This document shows, piece by piece, positions 31,594 to 43,673 of a stretch of 64,000 nucleotides of DNA. This DNA comes from Cordia subcordata (taxonomy: Eukaryota > Streptophyta > Magnoliopsida > Boraginales > Cordiaceae): NCBI GenBank assembly GCA_028554755.1, contig JAPTOF010000003.1:1158501-1222500 (forward strand), in the 5' to 3' direction. A program made the position numbers and the translations under genes. Under the pieces are notes generated by a model, which was given only the letters and a program-made list of their open reading frames with translations, was not told where the DNA came from and did no database searches. Each line of letters starts with the position of its first letter. The first letter of the stretch is position 1.

Positions 31594-32840
31594 ATGTTTG
31601 GAAATAACGAAAATCAAACTCAAACTGGGAATAATGAGGAAGTTCAATTTTTGGACAACAAATAAACTTGAACTGCTGGAACAAGTGTCATCGGGGTCTT
31701 TATTGCTACCCAGAATGTTACTATGACTGTTGGGAACACCCCAACTGGAGTTACCATGACTAGAATGTTGGAATTACTCTAACAACTAATATGACTGTAC
31801 AGGTTCCTTGGACTGTGTAGGGATTTAGTAGTTTTTGAGCCGCAATTGGATCAACCTTCAGCTCTTTTGTCAAGCCAACAATGTTGCTGGTTTAAGTAAT
31901 GGCTTTGGGGAAGCTACAAATGTTGCTAGTCCGAGCAATGTATTTGGAGATAGGCCGGTATTCGGGATAACAAACTATGCACCTCTACCACCACATGTTG
32001 AGAAGCTAGAAAAGTTTTCTAGAAAAGACTTTAAGACGTGGCAGCTCTAAGTGAAGTTTTATCCCACGACTTTAGGACTGTTCATGCATGTGCAGCAAGA
32101 TCCTCTGTTATTAAGAGACAACCCGGAGTTGTAGACAATGACGGCTGTGGATGTTTGGAAGCACAGCAATTTCCTTTGCCAGAATTACATTTTGAATTAT
32201 TTAGAAAGTTCTTCGCAAAAAGTAAATGCTAAATATAAAATGGCTAAGGAAGTGTGGATATTATTAAAGGATAAGTATGAGCTAGAAAGTGCAAGCACGA
32301 AGAAATTCGTGATGACTAGATTTCTAGAATTCTCTATGACAGATTCTAAACCGGTAATGACGTAGGTGCAAGAATACCAGTTAATCATCCAAGAGCTCCA
32401 TGCTGAAGGATGCCTCAAATTGAATAATTCCAGGTGGTTGCCTTAATAGATAAATTGCCCCCTGATGGAGTGAGTTCAAAAATCACCTCAAGCACAAGCA
32501 ACAGGAGATAACGATGAAAAACTTAATCCTGCGGCTTAGGATTGAGGAAGAGAATCGTTCAATTGTCAAATGGGGCATACATGGTGGAATGAACTCCAAG
32601 GCCCAAATGGTGGAACGTGGTCCTAATCCCAACGAAAAGAGGAAGTTCACTAGTCAAGCTAATTATGGGCAGAAGGGGAAGACAGTTGCTAGGAAACCCA
32701 AGGTAGACAAGAAGTAGTTCAATAGAGCATGTTATATCTATGACAAAACTGATTACAAGGCAAAGGACTACAGGTTGCGCAAAAGGAAGGCCCTAGCAAA
32801 TGAAGTGAAGGACCCAAGGAATGATATGTCAGAAGTGAAC
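31594..32840 (+). pseudogene. Copia-5 gag (many stops)
   Basis: A likely start is ATG 31594. The family blocks are PHVEKLEKFSRKDFKTWQL, MTAVDVWKHSNFLCQNYIL, AKEVWILLKDKYELESAST and FVMTRFLEFSMTDSKPVMT. The zinc knuckle (CYIYDKTDYKAKDY, near 32735) has lost three of its four ligands. Stops interrupt it throughout. Confidence 0.82.
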
Positions 32841-32849
32841 TTAGTGGGT

Positions 32850-34400
32850 AATCCTAAACAATGGCTCATTGACACAGGGGCAACTAGACATGTTTGTTCC
32901 AAGAAAAGGCTATTCTTTTCCTACACATCTAACTCTGGGGGAGAACTCTTATACATGGGAATTGGTGAATCTACCTCTTGGAAATAAACCTTTAGGGTGC
33001 AAATCGATTTTCAAGAGGAAGATGAAGGCATATGGATCAATAGACAAATATGAGGCCCGGTTAGTTATAAAAGGCTATAGTCAAAAGGAGGGTCTAGATT
33101 ATTTTGACACGTATTCACCGATAACAAGAATTATATCTATCCAAATGTTGATAGCTATTGTAGCTATATAGATTTTGGAGATACATCAAATGGATATAGA
33201 AACAACTTTCTTGGATAGAGATCTAAAAGAGGAGATCTATATGGGACAGCCCAAAGGGTTTGTAGTTCCAGGTCAAGAGCAAAAAGTTTGTAAGCTTTTA
33301 AAATATCTTTACAAATTAAAACAAGCACCTAAGCAAATGCATGAGAAATTTGATTAGGTCATACTCACAAATGGGTTCAAAATTAACGAGTGTAATAAGT
33401 GTGTTTATTGGAATGGAATAGATCAGAATTTTGTTATTGTTTGCCTTTATGTAGATGACATGCTTATTATGGGAAAAAAATAATGAAGCAATTGTGTCTA
33501 CAAAGAAGATGCTCTCTCGAAATTTTGAAATGAAAGACATGGGTGTCGCAATCTAATCCTAGGCATAAAAATCATTAAGACACCTGAAGGTCTAGCCTTG
33601 TCTTAGTCTCATTACATTGAGAAAATACTGAACAAGCACAATAACGGTGACACTGGGATTGCAAAGACTCCTTTAAATATAAGTGTACATATAAAGAAAA
33701 ATACGGGTAAAGGAACATCTCAATTGGAGTATTCCCGGATCATAGGGAGTCTAATGTACATAATGAACTGTACAAGACCCGACATAGCCTATGCTGTGAA
33801 TAGGCTACATAGATATTCTCATAATTCAAGTCAAGAACATTGGGTTGCACTAGTCAGGGTCTTAAGATACTTGAGATATACCATTAAATACACATTATAC
33901 TATACTAGGTTTCCAGCACTGTTATAAGGGTATAGTATGTAAATTGGATATCTAACACGAAAGACTTAAGATCCACAAGTGGATACGTCTTTACCTTAGC
34001 AGGTGCAGCTGTGTCATGGAAATCCACTAAGTAGACATGTATAGCTAAATCCACTATGGAGTCTCAATTTATAGCTTTGAACAAAGCTGGGGAAGAAGCA
34101 GAATGGCTTCGACAATTCTTAGAAGATATTCCATGTTGGCCTAAGCCTGTAGCTACTGTCAGTATTCACTGTGATAGTCAATTAGTGATTGGTAGGGCAC
34201 AAAGTGTCATGTATAATGGTAAGTTTAGGCATATATGCCATAGACATCATACCGTTAAGCAATTGCTCTCTAATGGGGTTATCACTTTAGACTAGGTAAA
34301 GTCTAAGGATAACATTGCAGATCCGCTCACGAAAGGTGTAAATAGAGAGCAAGTTCTTAAGTTGTCGAGTGGAATGGGTCTTAAGCCTATAAAGTAACTA
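32850..34400 (+). pseudogene. Copia-5 protease fused to RT-RNase H (integrase deleted)
   Basis: The protease WLIDTGATRHVCSKK (32863 on) is intact at its DTG site. About 30 codons later the sequence passes, at TATACATGGGAATTGGT, into the start of RT (WELVNLPLGNKPLGC, KSIFKRKMKAYGSIDKYEARL). GAG-pre-integrase and integrase are missing. RT goes on with GYSQKEGLDYFDTYSPITRI, MDIETTFLDRDLKEEIYMGQ and YVDDMLIM (active site intact, near 33450). RNase H has [35 protein letters not shown] and IHCDSQLVIGRAQ. Stops and frameshifts remain. Confidence 0.87.
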
Positions 34401-34990
34401 AAGGGTCATCATAATTGTCAACCCTACTTTGTTGACCGAAGATTCTTGATTCTTGGTTCAAAGGGGAAACTGGATTATGTGTGACTCCATTCAAGCACTG
34501 TGGGGGCATAAGCTTCCTTTACCTATTTCTATGTCAAGCAGACAATGAGCTAATACGGTGTAGGATAAGTTTAGCTTTTAATGATCCTCGTAGCTTAAGA
34601 AGACCAAGTGGGGCATAGCAGGATACTTTTCACAAAGAATCACCTATATGAGCAAGGAGGGAAGCCGTTCCTAAGAGAATTGTAGGCTGAATTCTCTGAG
34701 TATTCATGAATACGGGGAGTTGTTCAACGCCGAAATGAACACAACCGTGAGAAATAGAAGTGTATTAAGAGATGCTATGTGTATGTTGTTGTCTTAGTTT
34801 ACACTAAAGCTAAAAAGTTCAAAACATCCGATCCACTAGTCAGCGAGTAAATCCGATGGCATTCACTAAAAAAGGTTCAAAGCCAAAAGCTACCTATCCT
34901 GAGACAGTATCTCTTTTTAGACTCTCTCTTGCATTTGCATTTGCATATTTGCAAAATGGTCAGCTAATTTTCATTTATGTGGGAAAATAT
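34401..34990 (+). other. Copia-5 post-pol spacer
   Basis: This is noncoding and homologous over its whole length with 12892-13477 of Copia-2. It ends in a purine-rich TTTATGTGGGAAAA tract before the LTR. Confidence 0.78.
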
Positions 34991-36122
34991 TGACTCAATT
35001 TTGAGTAATATTGAGTCAATTTTGAGCTGGGTCTCACACGTTAAAATCAATTGTTGGTAACTTTACATTCTTTGTTTCGAATAGGTTAACATAGTATATT
35101 TACATGTCAGAAACGGATTAAAGATGAATGAGAAATTAGCAACCAAAGTTGAGTGCATTACTAGTTTGATTGTTCGATTTGGTTGTGTGTGAGTTTGTAT
35201 CCCACATAGGAAAACCAATAAATTTTTTCTCACTTTATATATAGATTCCTTTATGATGTGTTCCAACAAGGCATATGAAGAGAAGACTATACATGGTGGG
35301 CATGGTGCTTAAACCCACCACACGCATGCGAATGTTCCCACACATCAAGATCGGCTAAGCCAGGTCCAAGGAAGCGGCGCTGGTACGAGTGCGGGTGTGT
35401 CTTAAACACCTGAAGAATTTGAAGAGAACATAATTGATATATTAAAGCTCGGGATTTAAACTCCAACACGTTTTGCTTGTTACCTGGTCAAGTCAACTTT
35501 TTTTTTCTAGGCGCTTTTTATTGTTGAAGGAACAGCTTTACTCCCCCCTTCAGTGTGTCACAAACACCTGAAGAATTTGAAGAGCATGTAACTGATAAAT
35601 TAAAGCTCGGGATTTAAACTCAAACACATTTTGCTTGTTACCTGGTTAGGTCATCTTTTTTTCTTTCTGGGCATTTTTTACTGTTGGAGGAACAACTTCA
35701 TTACCCCCCTTAAATGGATTTTATTTGGCTGCTCATCTTTGCCCCTCTATATATAGCTGAGTCCAGAAGGTGCTAGAAATACAATTCTTGTGTTAGCATA
35801 CTGCATATCTTCCATGGCATTTTGCCAGGTTTATTTCATCATACAGCAAGAGTCCTACGCTTTCTGTTTGCTGGCTCTTACATTGGTATGCTACCATATT
35901 CAGGAGGTATAATCGTTTTATCATAGGAGGGATATACCATAATCTTTAACACCGAGTGGAAAGGCGTAAATTCATTAAAAAGATCGAATTTCTTGAGTCT
36001 CAACTAAATCTATTCATTTTTGTTTGTTCGTTATTTCAATTCCAATTTCTAAGTATTTCGCGATTTCTATTTCTGTTTTGTTCTATTTATATATTTTTGT
36101 TCTATTTACATATTTATTAACA
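34991..36122 (+). repeat. Copia-5 3' LTR (about 1132 bp) with internal duplications
   Basis: It matches the 5' LTR but carries a duplicated segment of roughly 165 bases (about 35405-35560 and 35565-35715; each with ACACCTGAAGAATTTGAAGA and TTTTGCTTGTTACCTGGT). It also has a short duplicated start, TGACTCAATTTTGAG / TGAGTCAATTTTGAG. It ends TTTATTAACA. Confidence 0.8.
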
Positions 36123-38430
36123 ATATTTACTTGTTAAAAAAATAGAAATTTGATAAGAATAAATTATATGCCGTAGAACAAAGATCTGTAAGTAAATTTG
36201 TAAGCTCTTCACAAAAATATGTAGGTTCTTTACAAAAAATCTGTAGGTTCTTAAAAAAAAAATTGTAGATTCCTTGTAAAAATCTATATGTTCATTACAA
36301 CAAGTTGTAGTTTTAAAAAAATATTTATAGTAAAATATGAACAATTTTTACAGTTCTATTTACTTGTAAAAATTGACAAATTATCATAAGAGAAATTTGT
36401 AGGCCAAATAACAAAAACCTATAGTATCTCTACAAAAATCTGTAGGTTCTTTAGACAAATTTATAGGTTCCATAGGAAAAATATGTATGTCCTATTTACT
36501 TGTATAAAATGTAAAAGGTGCGTATGAAAAATTTGTAGACCGATTCACAAAAGTCTGTTGATTCTATAGAAAAACTGTATATTCTTTGCAAAAATTTGTA
36601 AGTTATTTAAAAAGATTTGTAGCTTTTCAACAAAACTTGTAGGTTCTTTAAACAAATATATAGATTCTTTACAAAAATCTATGGGTTCTTTACAAAAAGC
36701 TATACTTATAAAATAAATATTTATAGTAAAACATGAATGACTTTTTCAGTCCTATTTACTCATAAAAAATGTCAAATTACCATGGGAAAAATTTGTGGTT
36801 CTTTACAAAAATCTGTAGGTTCTTTAATAAAATAAGTAGATTCTTTTAAAAAATGTGCAGGTTCTTTAGGAAAATATGAATGCTTTTTATAGTCCAATTT
36901 ACTTGTAAAAAATATCAAATTATCATAAGAAAAATTTGTAGGCTAAATAACAAAAATCTATAGTATCTTCAAGAGCATCTGTGCCTTCTTTACTTAAATC
37001 TTTAGGGTCTTAACAAACGTCTGTAGGTTCTTTACAAAAATCTGTAGGCTCTTCAAAAAAATTTATAATTCTTTATAAAAAAATCAATAGGTCCTTCAAA
37101 AAAATCTATAAAGTCAAGAACAAAGTCTATAGATTCTTTTTATGAACAAAAATCTATAAGTTCTTTACAAAAATTGATAAATTCTTTACACTAATATGTA
37201 AGATCAAGAACAAAAATTTGTGCATTCTTACAAAAATTTTGTAAGGTCAAGAAAAAAAAAATCTGTAGGTTCTTTACAAAAATTTATAGATTTTTTATAA
37301 AAAATTTGTAAGGTCAAGAACAAAAATCTATACAATCTTTGCAAAGATTTATAACTTCTTTACATTAATATGTAGGTTCTTTACAAAAAATTATAGGATT
37401 TTAAAAAATCTATAGATTCTGGTGATGAAAATCCATACTTTTAAAAACCTATTTGTAGTACAACATAAATTAATTTTAGTCCAATATCCTTCTCAAAGAA
37501 TTATAAAGGTCATAAAAAAATTATAAGGTCTATAAGTTCTTTACAAGTATTAGTAAGTTATTTACAAAATTTGTAGATTACTTATAAAAATTTGTAAGTT
37601 CTTCACAAAAATTTGTACTTCTAAAATAAATATTTGTACTAAAATATAAAATAATTTTAGTCCTATATACTGGTCAAAAACATGTAAAATTCATAGAAAA
37701 TTCGTAACATCAATAACAAGAATCTGTAAGTTCTTTATTAAAATCTTAGGTTTTTGAAAAAAATTATATGTTCTTTACAAAATTTTGTAAATTCTTCATG
37801 AAAATTTGTAGGTTCTTTATAGAAATCTATAGGTTTTTTGCAAAAAAAAAAAAATTTGTAGATTCTTTACAAAAATCTGTACTTTTTTAAAAAAAATATT
37901 TGCAGTAACTATAGGACTAAAAGTGATATAGAAGTTACTACAAATATTTCTTTAGAAGTGCTTTTTTTTTTTCAAATAATCTATAGATTTTTATCCAGAC
38001 CTTACAAAGTTTTCCTATGAACTTTAGACTTTTATGACAATATATATATATATATATATATAACTACAAGTTATTTATATTTTATTATAAATATTTTTTA
38101 AGAAGTACAAATTTCTCTAAAGAATCTACATATTTTTGTTCTATACTTTACAAATTTTTTCTACGAACTTTATATTTTTTTGACAAGTACATATAGGAGT
38201 AAAAGTCATTTATATTTTATAACAAATATTTCTTTTTAATGCATAGATTTTTTTAAAAAACTACAAATTTTCTTTTTCTAGATTTTACAAATCTTTCCCA
38301 ATGAACTTTTTATATTTTTTGCATATATATAGGACTGCAATTCATTTATGTTTAATTACAAATATTTATTTTAATGTACAAATTTTTGTAAAGATATATG
38401 AGTTCTTTTGGACTTCATAAATTTTTATAG
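36123..38430. repeat. 21-bp-period repeat field, main part, with inverted right end
   Basis: About 2.3 kb is made of degenerate units like TTTACAAAAATCTGTAGGTTC. Interspersed is a longer module (AATATTTGTAGTAAAACATG, then ATTTACTTGTAAAAAATGTC) seen at about 36300, 36710, 36880, 37440, 37620. Near 37900-37920 the orientation flips, and to the right the complement appears (TTTGTAAAGAATCTACA-like). A TA dinucleotide run lies at 38040-38062. No coding sequence is seen. Confidence 0.8.
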
Positions 38431-40199
38431 ACTAATCAATTAAGCTAGCAACATAACTAGAACTAATTAAGTTAATTGTGGTTGTTTTAGAGATTATAGA
38501 CTTTAGTTAGATAAGCAAATTTGGTGATATAAGTAATCTCAATAAAGTATGTTGTATAAAAAAAGAATAAATTTAGTTAAGTATGAAAATCTAATATAAC
38601 TTCTTAATTTAATTGGTCCTAGTTCTAATATTACTTTAAAATCATAATTAATTTTATTTGTTAATATTTAAATTAATTGAATCTTATAATCATATGATCT
38701 CTAGAATTTCTAAACTAACTTAATTTATTCTAATATTGTTACTAACTTAGTTACCTTATCTAATCTAGTTACAATTTTTTTAATTAATCCTAGCTAGTCA
38801 TGATATCTAATTAATAACTTAATTAATCAATGCATAACCTAAATATACTTAATTGATTTTATTTATAATAATGATATTGAACTAATAATAATCATAAATC
38901 ATAATACTAATAATATATTTATTCATTACTACTAGAACTACTATTATCACCATTTGCTAGTAATATATCAATAACAATAACAACAACAGCAGTAGAAATA
39001 AGTTATTGTAGTAGTAGTAGTAGTAGCAGCAGCAGTAGTAATAATATTAATAATAAGTAGTAAAGACATTAAAATACTAGTAATAATAATAAGACATTTA
39101 AATAATGTAATTCTAATAACATTGAGGGGAAAAAACATTAAGGGAGCGAGTGACATCACCTAGGGATAGCAATGAGAATAGTGACTTGTGGTATTTGGGA
39201 TTGACCGACCTGTTTAAACTCATCCCGTTAGATACATGAATTATTTAGTCATAAATATACTAGAAACTATGCAGTTCTTAGTTATATGATGAATTTAATT
39301 AGATTTTTACTCAAAACTAGCTAAGTTTAGTTATACGGCTAATTAGAATTACACTACAAACTTTAGTAGATTTCTTAGAATTATACTACAAAATTTGTTA
39401 ATTCTAGCTAGATAATTAAGTTAAGTAGAATTATATTACAAACTTCGCTAATTCTACCTATAATGCACACTATGTTTATCCTATAACTTTACCTGCTGTA
39501 TTTACTTTTGCTCACTTTATATATAGATTTCTATTTCGAATTTAACCTAATTTAATTAAAGGGTTGTGTTTGTTATAATTATATTACTAATTAACCTATA
39601 AAGGGTTGTGTTTGTTATAATTATATTACTAATTAACCTATCTAACTTAAAATTCTACATTCTAAATGTCTAATATAACGTTGTTAACTTAATTGATTGT
39701 AGTCCTACTTCGAATTATAATGCTACATACATTTTATTCACGTTATTTGGTCATTGACTTAGTTGATTAATATATAACCTAATTATACATAATTTAATAA
39801 ATTCTTAATATAATTCCCTCTAGATATACTACTAACTTAATTTTGCAACGTGTCTCGTAATTGTATTAACTTAATGAATTGAGTGAAATTTATTTTTTAT
39901 TTTCAATCAATACTTTCAAGTTATTTGCAATCACTATTTGAATAATATTAATAATTATGAATAAAGCAAACTCAAATTTATGTGTCCTAAATATAATTAT
40001 AAATGCTTAGCAATAATTAATAATTATGCATTAATTCATAAACTTTTCATATATACATATATACATATGTATTGAATTATTTTTTAATCAAATTACTTAC
40101 TTATTAAATTAATTGATTAATCTATAACCTAGTTACACTTAATTTAAAAAATTCTTAAATTTAATTTATTCTAATGTTATTAACTAAATTTTATAATAT
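38431..40199. other. AT-rich noncoding DNA with microsatellites
   Basis: No gene is seen. There are repeated TAACTTAATTAAT-like words. A TAG/CAG trinucleotide run lies at 39008-39047. An exact tandem pair of about 43 bases lies near 39556-39641 (AAGGGTTGTGTTTG, TTATAATTATATTACTAATT). A 22-base stretch near 39514 (TCACTTTATATATAGATTTC) equals the TATA region of the Copia-5 LTR and may be a scrap of it. Confidence 0.6.
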
Positions 40200-40777
40200 T
40201 TAACACATTCATTATGATTTATTTCATTTAATATCTTATTTTAAATCTATATTCTCAGATTACTAAACTTGATATATATCAAAATTATATAAATAATTAG
40301 AAATAAATCAAGATCAAATGTTACGTGACTTTTTTATTATAAATTATAAATATTTGATAATTTCCAAAAAAATTAAAAATTATGTCGTAACTAATGTTAT
40401 TTTTAAAACTTTAATTTTCTTATATTACATACACTCCCCCCCCCCAAAATAAAAATAAAAGGAGAGAAAAAAACTATCCGTCAAGCTCCCACCCCCAGCC
40501 GGCACCACCCTCTCCCTCACCACCACCCAGCGCCGCCCCTCTCCCTAATCCTCACCCCTCAACCAACGCAACCCTTCTTTCCCAATCTCCAAGCGGCACC
40601 TCTATCTCCACTCTTCTTCCCAATACCACAAGACACACAGGCCATCCACCGATACAACCCTTCTGGTCATTGTATGCAAAATTTATATAAGTTGGTGGGG
40701 GAAAAAGGCTAAAAATGAATGGCCAAGGTTAATTCTTAGAAATGGACGGTCATGATTTATTAGACTAACATTAATTA

Positions 40778-40923
40778 GGGCCTGTTTAGATTGATTTTTT
40801 TTAATAATTTTTGAAAAATAATTTTTTTAAAAAGTTAAAAATTTTAATTTTTAAAAAAAATTGTATTTAAATTTTTTTTAAAATTTTAATTTTTTTTTAA
40901 AAGAAAATCAATAAACAGAACTT
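40778..40923. mobile_element. Short MITE-like element (copy in unit 1)
   Basis: The left end GGGCCTGTTTAGATTG and right end CAATAAACAGAACTT form an imperfect terminal inverted repeat around AT-rich sequence. The counterpart at 43674-43897 has better ends. It predates the tandem duplication. The superfamily is not decided. Confidence 0.5.
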
Positions 40924-41258
40924 TAGTCTGATGGAAGAACAACCTAGAAGGAAAACTTCGTCCACTCCCTCCTTATAGACCCTTGGCTTGTGTAAAATGA
41001 CGAAAAACAATCTAACTTGACTCGTGGCTCATGGGAATATCATTTAACGTTGACCCTCTCAATTGATCTTGGGTTGTGTTGTACACTGTGACATAATATT
41101 ATAATAGCTCAAATGGATTGATTTCTTTTAAAAATATTTTTATTCTATAACTTAAAAAAGTAATTTTTGAGAAGAAATTTTTGGAAAAAGTTGATTTTGA
41201 ATTTTTTTTTCAAAGTTTTAATTCTTTTAAAAAGCTAAAGCCAAATGCCCCCCCCCCC

Positions 41259-41355
41259 GACATCGAAGACCACGACGGCCTTCGGTTTCACATATCTGTC
41301 ATACTGTTCTTCAGGCATCACCGCACCATGGCTGGAACAGACCCCGTCAAGATTG
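41259..41355 (+). pseudogene. BAHD exon-1 fragment, scrap 1
   Basis: [20 protein letters not shown] and MAGTDPVK correspond to residues about 35-66 of the BAHD exon 1 in copy C. It is bounded abruptly on the left by a run of C (41248-41258) and on the right by unrelated sequence with a stop. The wording is nearer copy D ([13 protein letters not shown]) than copies A or C. Confidence 0.85.
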
Positions 41356-41520
41356 TTTGAAGAGTGTTGTATGGTTGTTTCTTTTATTTTAATTTTGTGA
41401 CAATTATATCTCTTTTTTTTTCAGTTTCAGTTTCCAATTGGAATTTCTCCTCCTTTGCTTGAAATTTTCTCATCCTATCATCCTCTACGGATTATGCATC
41501 TTGGCATGGATGTTCATTTA

Positions 41521-41991
41521 GAGGGTGTTTGGTTTGGCTTTTTTTCTTGTCAAACCTGCTTAAAGCCTAATTTAAATTAATAGAAGTGTTTATTTTAATT
41601 AAAAATGTGCTTTTTTTAAGTAGCTTTAAGTAAAAAATAAAAAGCTCCCCAACCCTAACTTTTGATTTTTATGGCTTTAAGTACGTTGAAAAAAAACAAA
41701 TTTGACAAAATCATTTACTATCTTATCCTTACCTTTTTATTTTTATTACTAAAATATCTTCACTCTTTTATCTTATACTTACCTTTTTAAATTATATTTT
41801 AATATCTTTAATAGTTATTTTAACTATATAACTTACTTTTTAACCCACTTTAATTAAACATGTAAATACTTATTTTTATAACTACAACTTTTATTCAAAC
41901 ACGTAACTACTTAAAATTGACAATAAAAAAAAGCCACTTAAAATTAAAAATACTTTAAATAACTTTTTTATAAGTCATTCCAAACACCCTC
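41521..41991. mobile_element. 471-bp Tourist/Harbinger-like MITE
   Basis: Perfect 12-bp terminal inverted repeats, GAGGGTGTTTGG and CCAAACACCCTC, are flanked by the target duplication TTA (41518-41520 and 41992-41994). The paralogous site in unit 2 is empty: GTTCATTTAATTTGGCAATTG near 44513 with a single TTA. The TTA duplication and TIR fit PIF/Harbinger-type MITEs. Confidence 0.92.
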
Positions 41992-42145
41992 TTAATATGG
42001 CAATTGCATGGCAGTTCAAATCACTTATGAGATTATGAAAAAAAAAGAAATAATAGCTGTTGGCTGATGTAACCCCGTGGGGATCTATCATGGGTCTCTG
42101 TAATGTCTCTGCTTTTGAATGTAAGGTCCCATCTAAGTGCAAAAG

Positions 42146-42652
42146 AGTTAATTGAATTCATTTACAGCCCTGCTTGTAGCAACCTATTCATGTCGATCTA
42201 TCATCCAACTTGGACATTACCAATCAATAGAACTTGGTCCACACCCTTGTAATGAGCCTGTATCCACCAATTGGACGTTAACAACTGACAAAACTCGGTC
42301 CACTCCCCGGCGATGGACCCCGACTTGCGTGATGCGACCAAAAAGATATATGTTTTCTCAATCGTGAAAATGATCAAAATGTTATAGTCGTTCTGAAGCA
42401 TTTACGCCCTCTGTTGAACAATCGTGACGTGGACTCACAACCTACACAAATTTTACTTTGCTCCTAGTACAATGCCCTGTGCACCAAATTAAATGTAAAT
42501 AGCATGTGCCTATATATAAAAAAAAATTTCCTTTTATTCTCACGCATGAACAGAGACGTCTCTCTCCTCCTCTACTCTCGGATCATAGCTCTTTCTCTAG
42601 CAAAATCAAATTGTCATATTTCAAATTTGACTTCAGCATCGTGATCATCATC
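42146..42652. other. Spacer between the duplicated units
   Basis: It resembles, distantly, the region upstream of copy D (51590-51780: GCTCGCAGCAGCCTAT, CCTCAATCGTG, AACAATC). No gene is seen. Confidence 0.5.
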
Positions 42653-43673
42653 TTTAACACATTCATTATGATTTATGTCATTTAATATCTTATTTTAAAT
42701 CTATATTCTCAAATTACTAAACTTGATAAATATCAAAATCATATAAATAATTAGAAATAAATCAAGATCAAATGTTACGTGACTTTATTTTGATTATAAA
42801 TTATAAATATTTGATAATTTCCAAAAAGTAATTAATAATTATGTCGTTATTAATGTTATTTTTAAAACTTTAATTTTCTAATATTACATATAGCTTCCCC
42901 GCCCCCCCCCCACCCCGGGCGCCACCGCAACACAAAAAAATGACCAAAAAACTACCCATTACATTCCCTTCCCCGGTGGCCACCCTTCTTCCCCAGCTCC
43001 CACCCTTATTTCCCAACTCTCCGTCAAGCTCCCACCTCCAGCCGGCACCACCCTCTCCCTCACCACCACCCAGCGCCGACCCTCTCCCTAATCCTCACCC
43101 CTCAACCAACGCAACCCTTCTTTCCCAATCCCCAAGCGGCACCTCTATCTCCACTCTTCTTCCCAATACCACAAGACACACAGGCCATCCACCAATACTC
43201 ACAACAGCATGCACATGAAAGCAGATCCACCCACACCATCACCAAAATATTTTGTTGTTGCAAGATTTTTTTTCCACCCAAAATTTCAGTTTTAAGGGTG
43301 AAGAACTTGGATATTTTGCTTTTGTTTATTTATTTATTTTTTGTTCTTTTGCCCAAAAATTTTAATTTCGTCTTGGCGATGGTGACTATTGATCGGAGAA
43401 GAAGAAAAAGAGAAAGGGAGAGTACTTGAGAATAATATTGTTGTTGACCAAAAAGAAAAAAAAAAAAAGGAACAGAGGTGGAGAGAGACGACGAATAGCA
43501 GCAAAGGTGGAGAGAGAAGCGTGCTGATGTTTGGTGTCTTCAATTTTTTAAGGCTCGAGGGTATTTTGGTCATTCAAAATTTATATAAGTTTGATGGGGA
43601 AAAAGGCTAAAAATAAATGGCCAAGGTTAATTCTTAGAAATGGATGGTCATGATTTATTAGACTAATATCTAT

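Larger units (their letters stand above)
30467..36122 (+). mobile_element. Copia-5: Ty1/Copia element lacking integrase
   Basis: The LTRs are about 924 bp (30467-31390) and 1132 bp (34991-36122). The internal part carries gag, protease, RT and RNase H remnants, but no integrase. The family is that of Copia-2, with a shared post-pol spacer and PBS-region design. Exact LTR ends and target duplication are unclear; TAACA occurs at both outer edges but overlaps the LTR terminus. The 3' LTR is longer because of an internal tandem duplication. It is inserted in the 21-bp-period repeat field. Confidence 0.85.
40200..42145. repeat. Tandem segment duplication, unit 1
   Basis: It aligns with unit 2 at 42653-44666. 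Both start at AACACATTCATTATGATTTAT and end around GTCTCTGCTT...TCTAAGTG. Unit 1 has an extra 471-bp MITE (41521-41991) and lacks about 380 bases present in unit 2 (about 43190-43570). Confidence 0.85.

Noticed and set aside
30462..36127. TAACA or AATAT as target duplication of Copia-5
   Set aside because: Either choice conflicts with TG...CA LTR ends or overlaps the LTR terminus; left undecided.
38008..38062. Origin or attachment site suggested by the AT and TA runs
   Set aside because: Simple microsatellite within AT-rich repeats; nothing else supports such a role, and similar TA runs occur at 61879.
42940..43218. Proline- and serine-rich frame of 92 codons, extensin-like at first sight
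   Set aside because: Compositional effect of a C-rich duplicated repeat. The paralogous unit at 40480-40680 has the same sequence without a kept frame, and there is no signal peptide or SPPPP pattern.
43389..43610. Lysine- and glutamate-rich frame of 73 codons
   Set aside because: It comes from AGA/GAA/AAA-rich sequence within the duplicated repeat unit, with a poly-A run. No homology is recognised.
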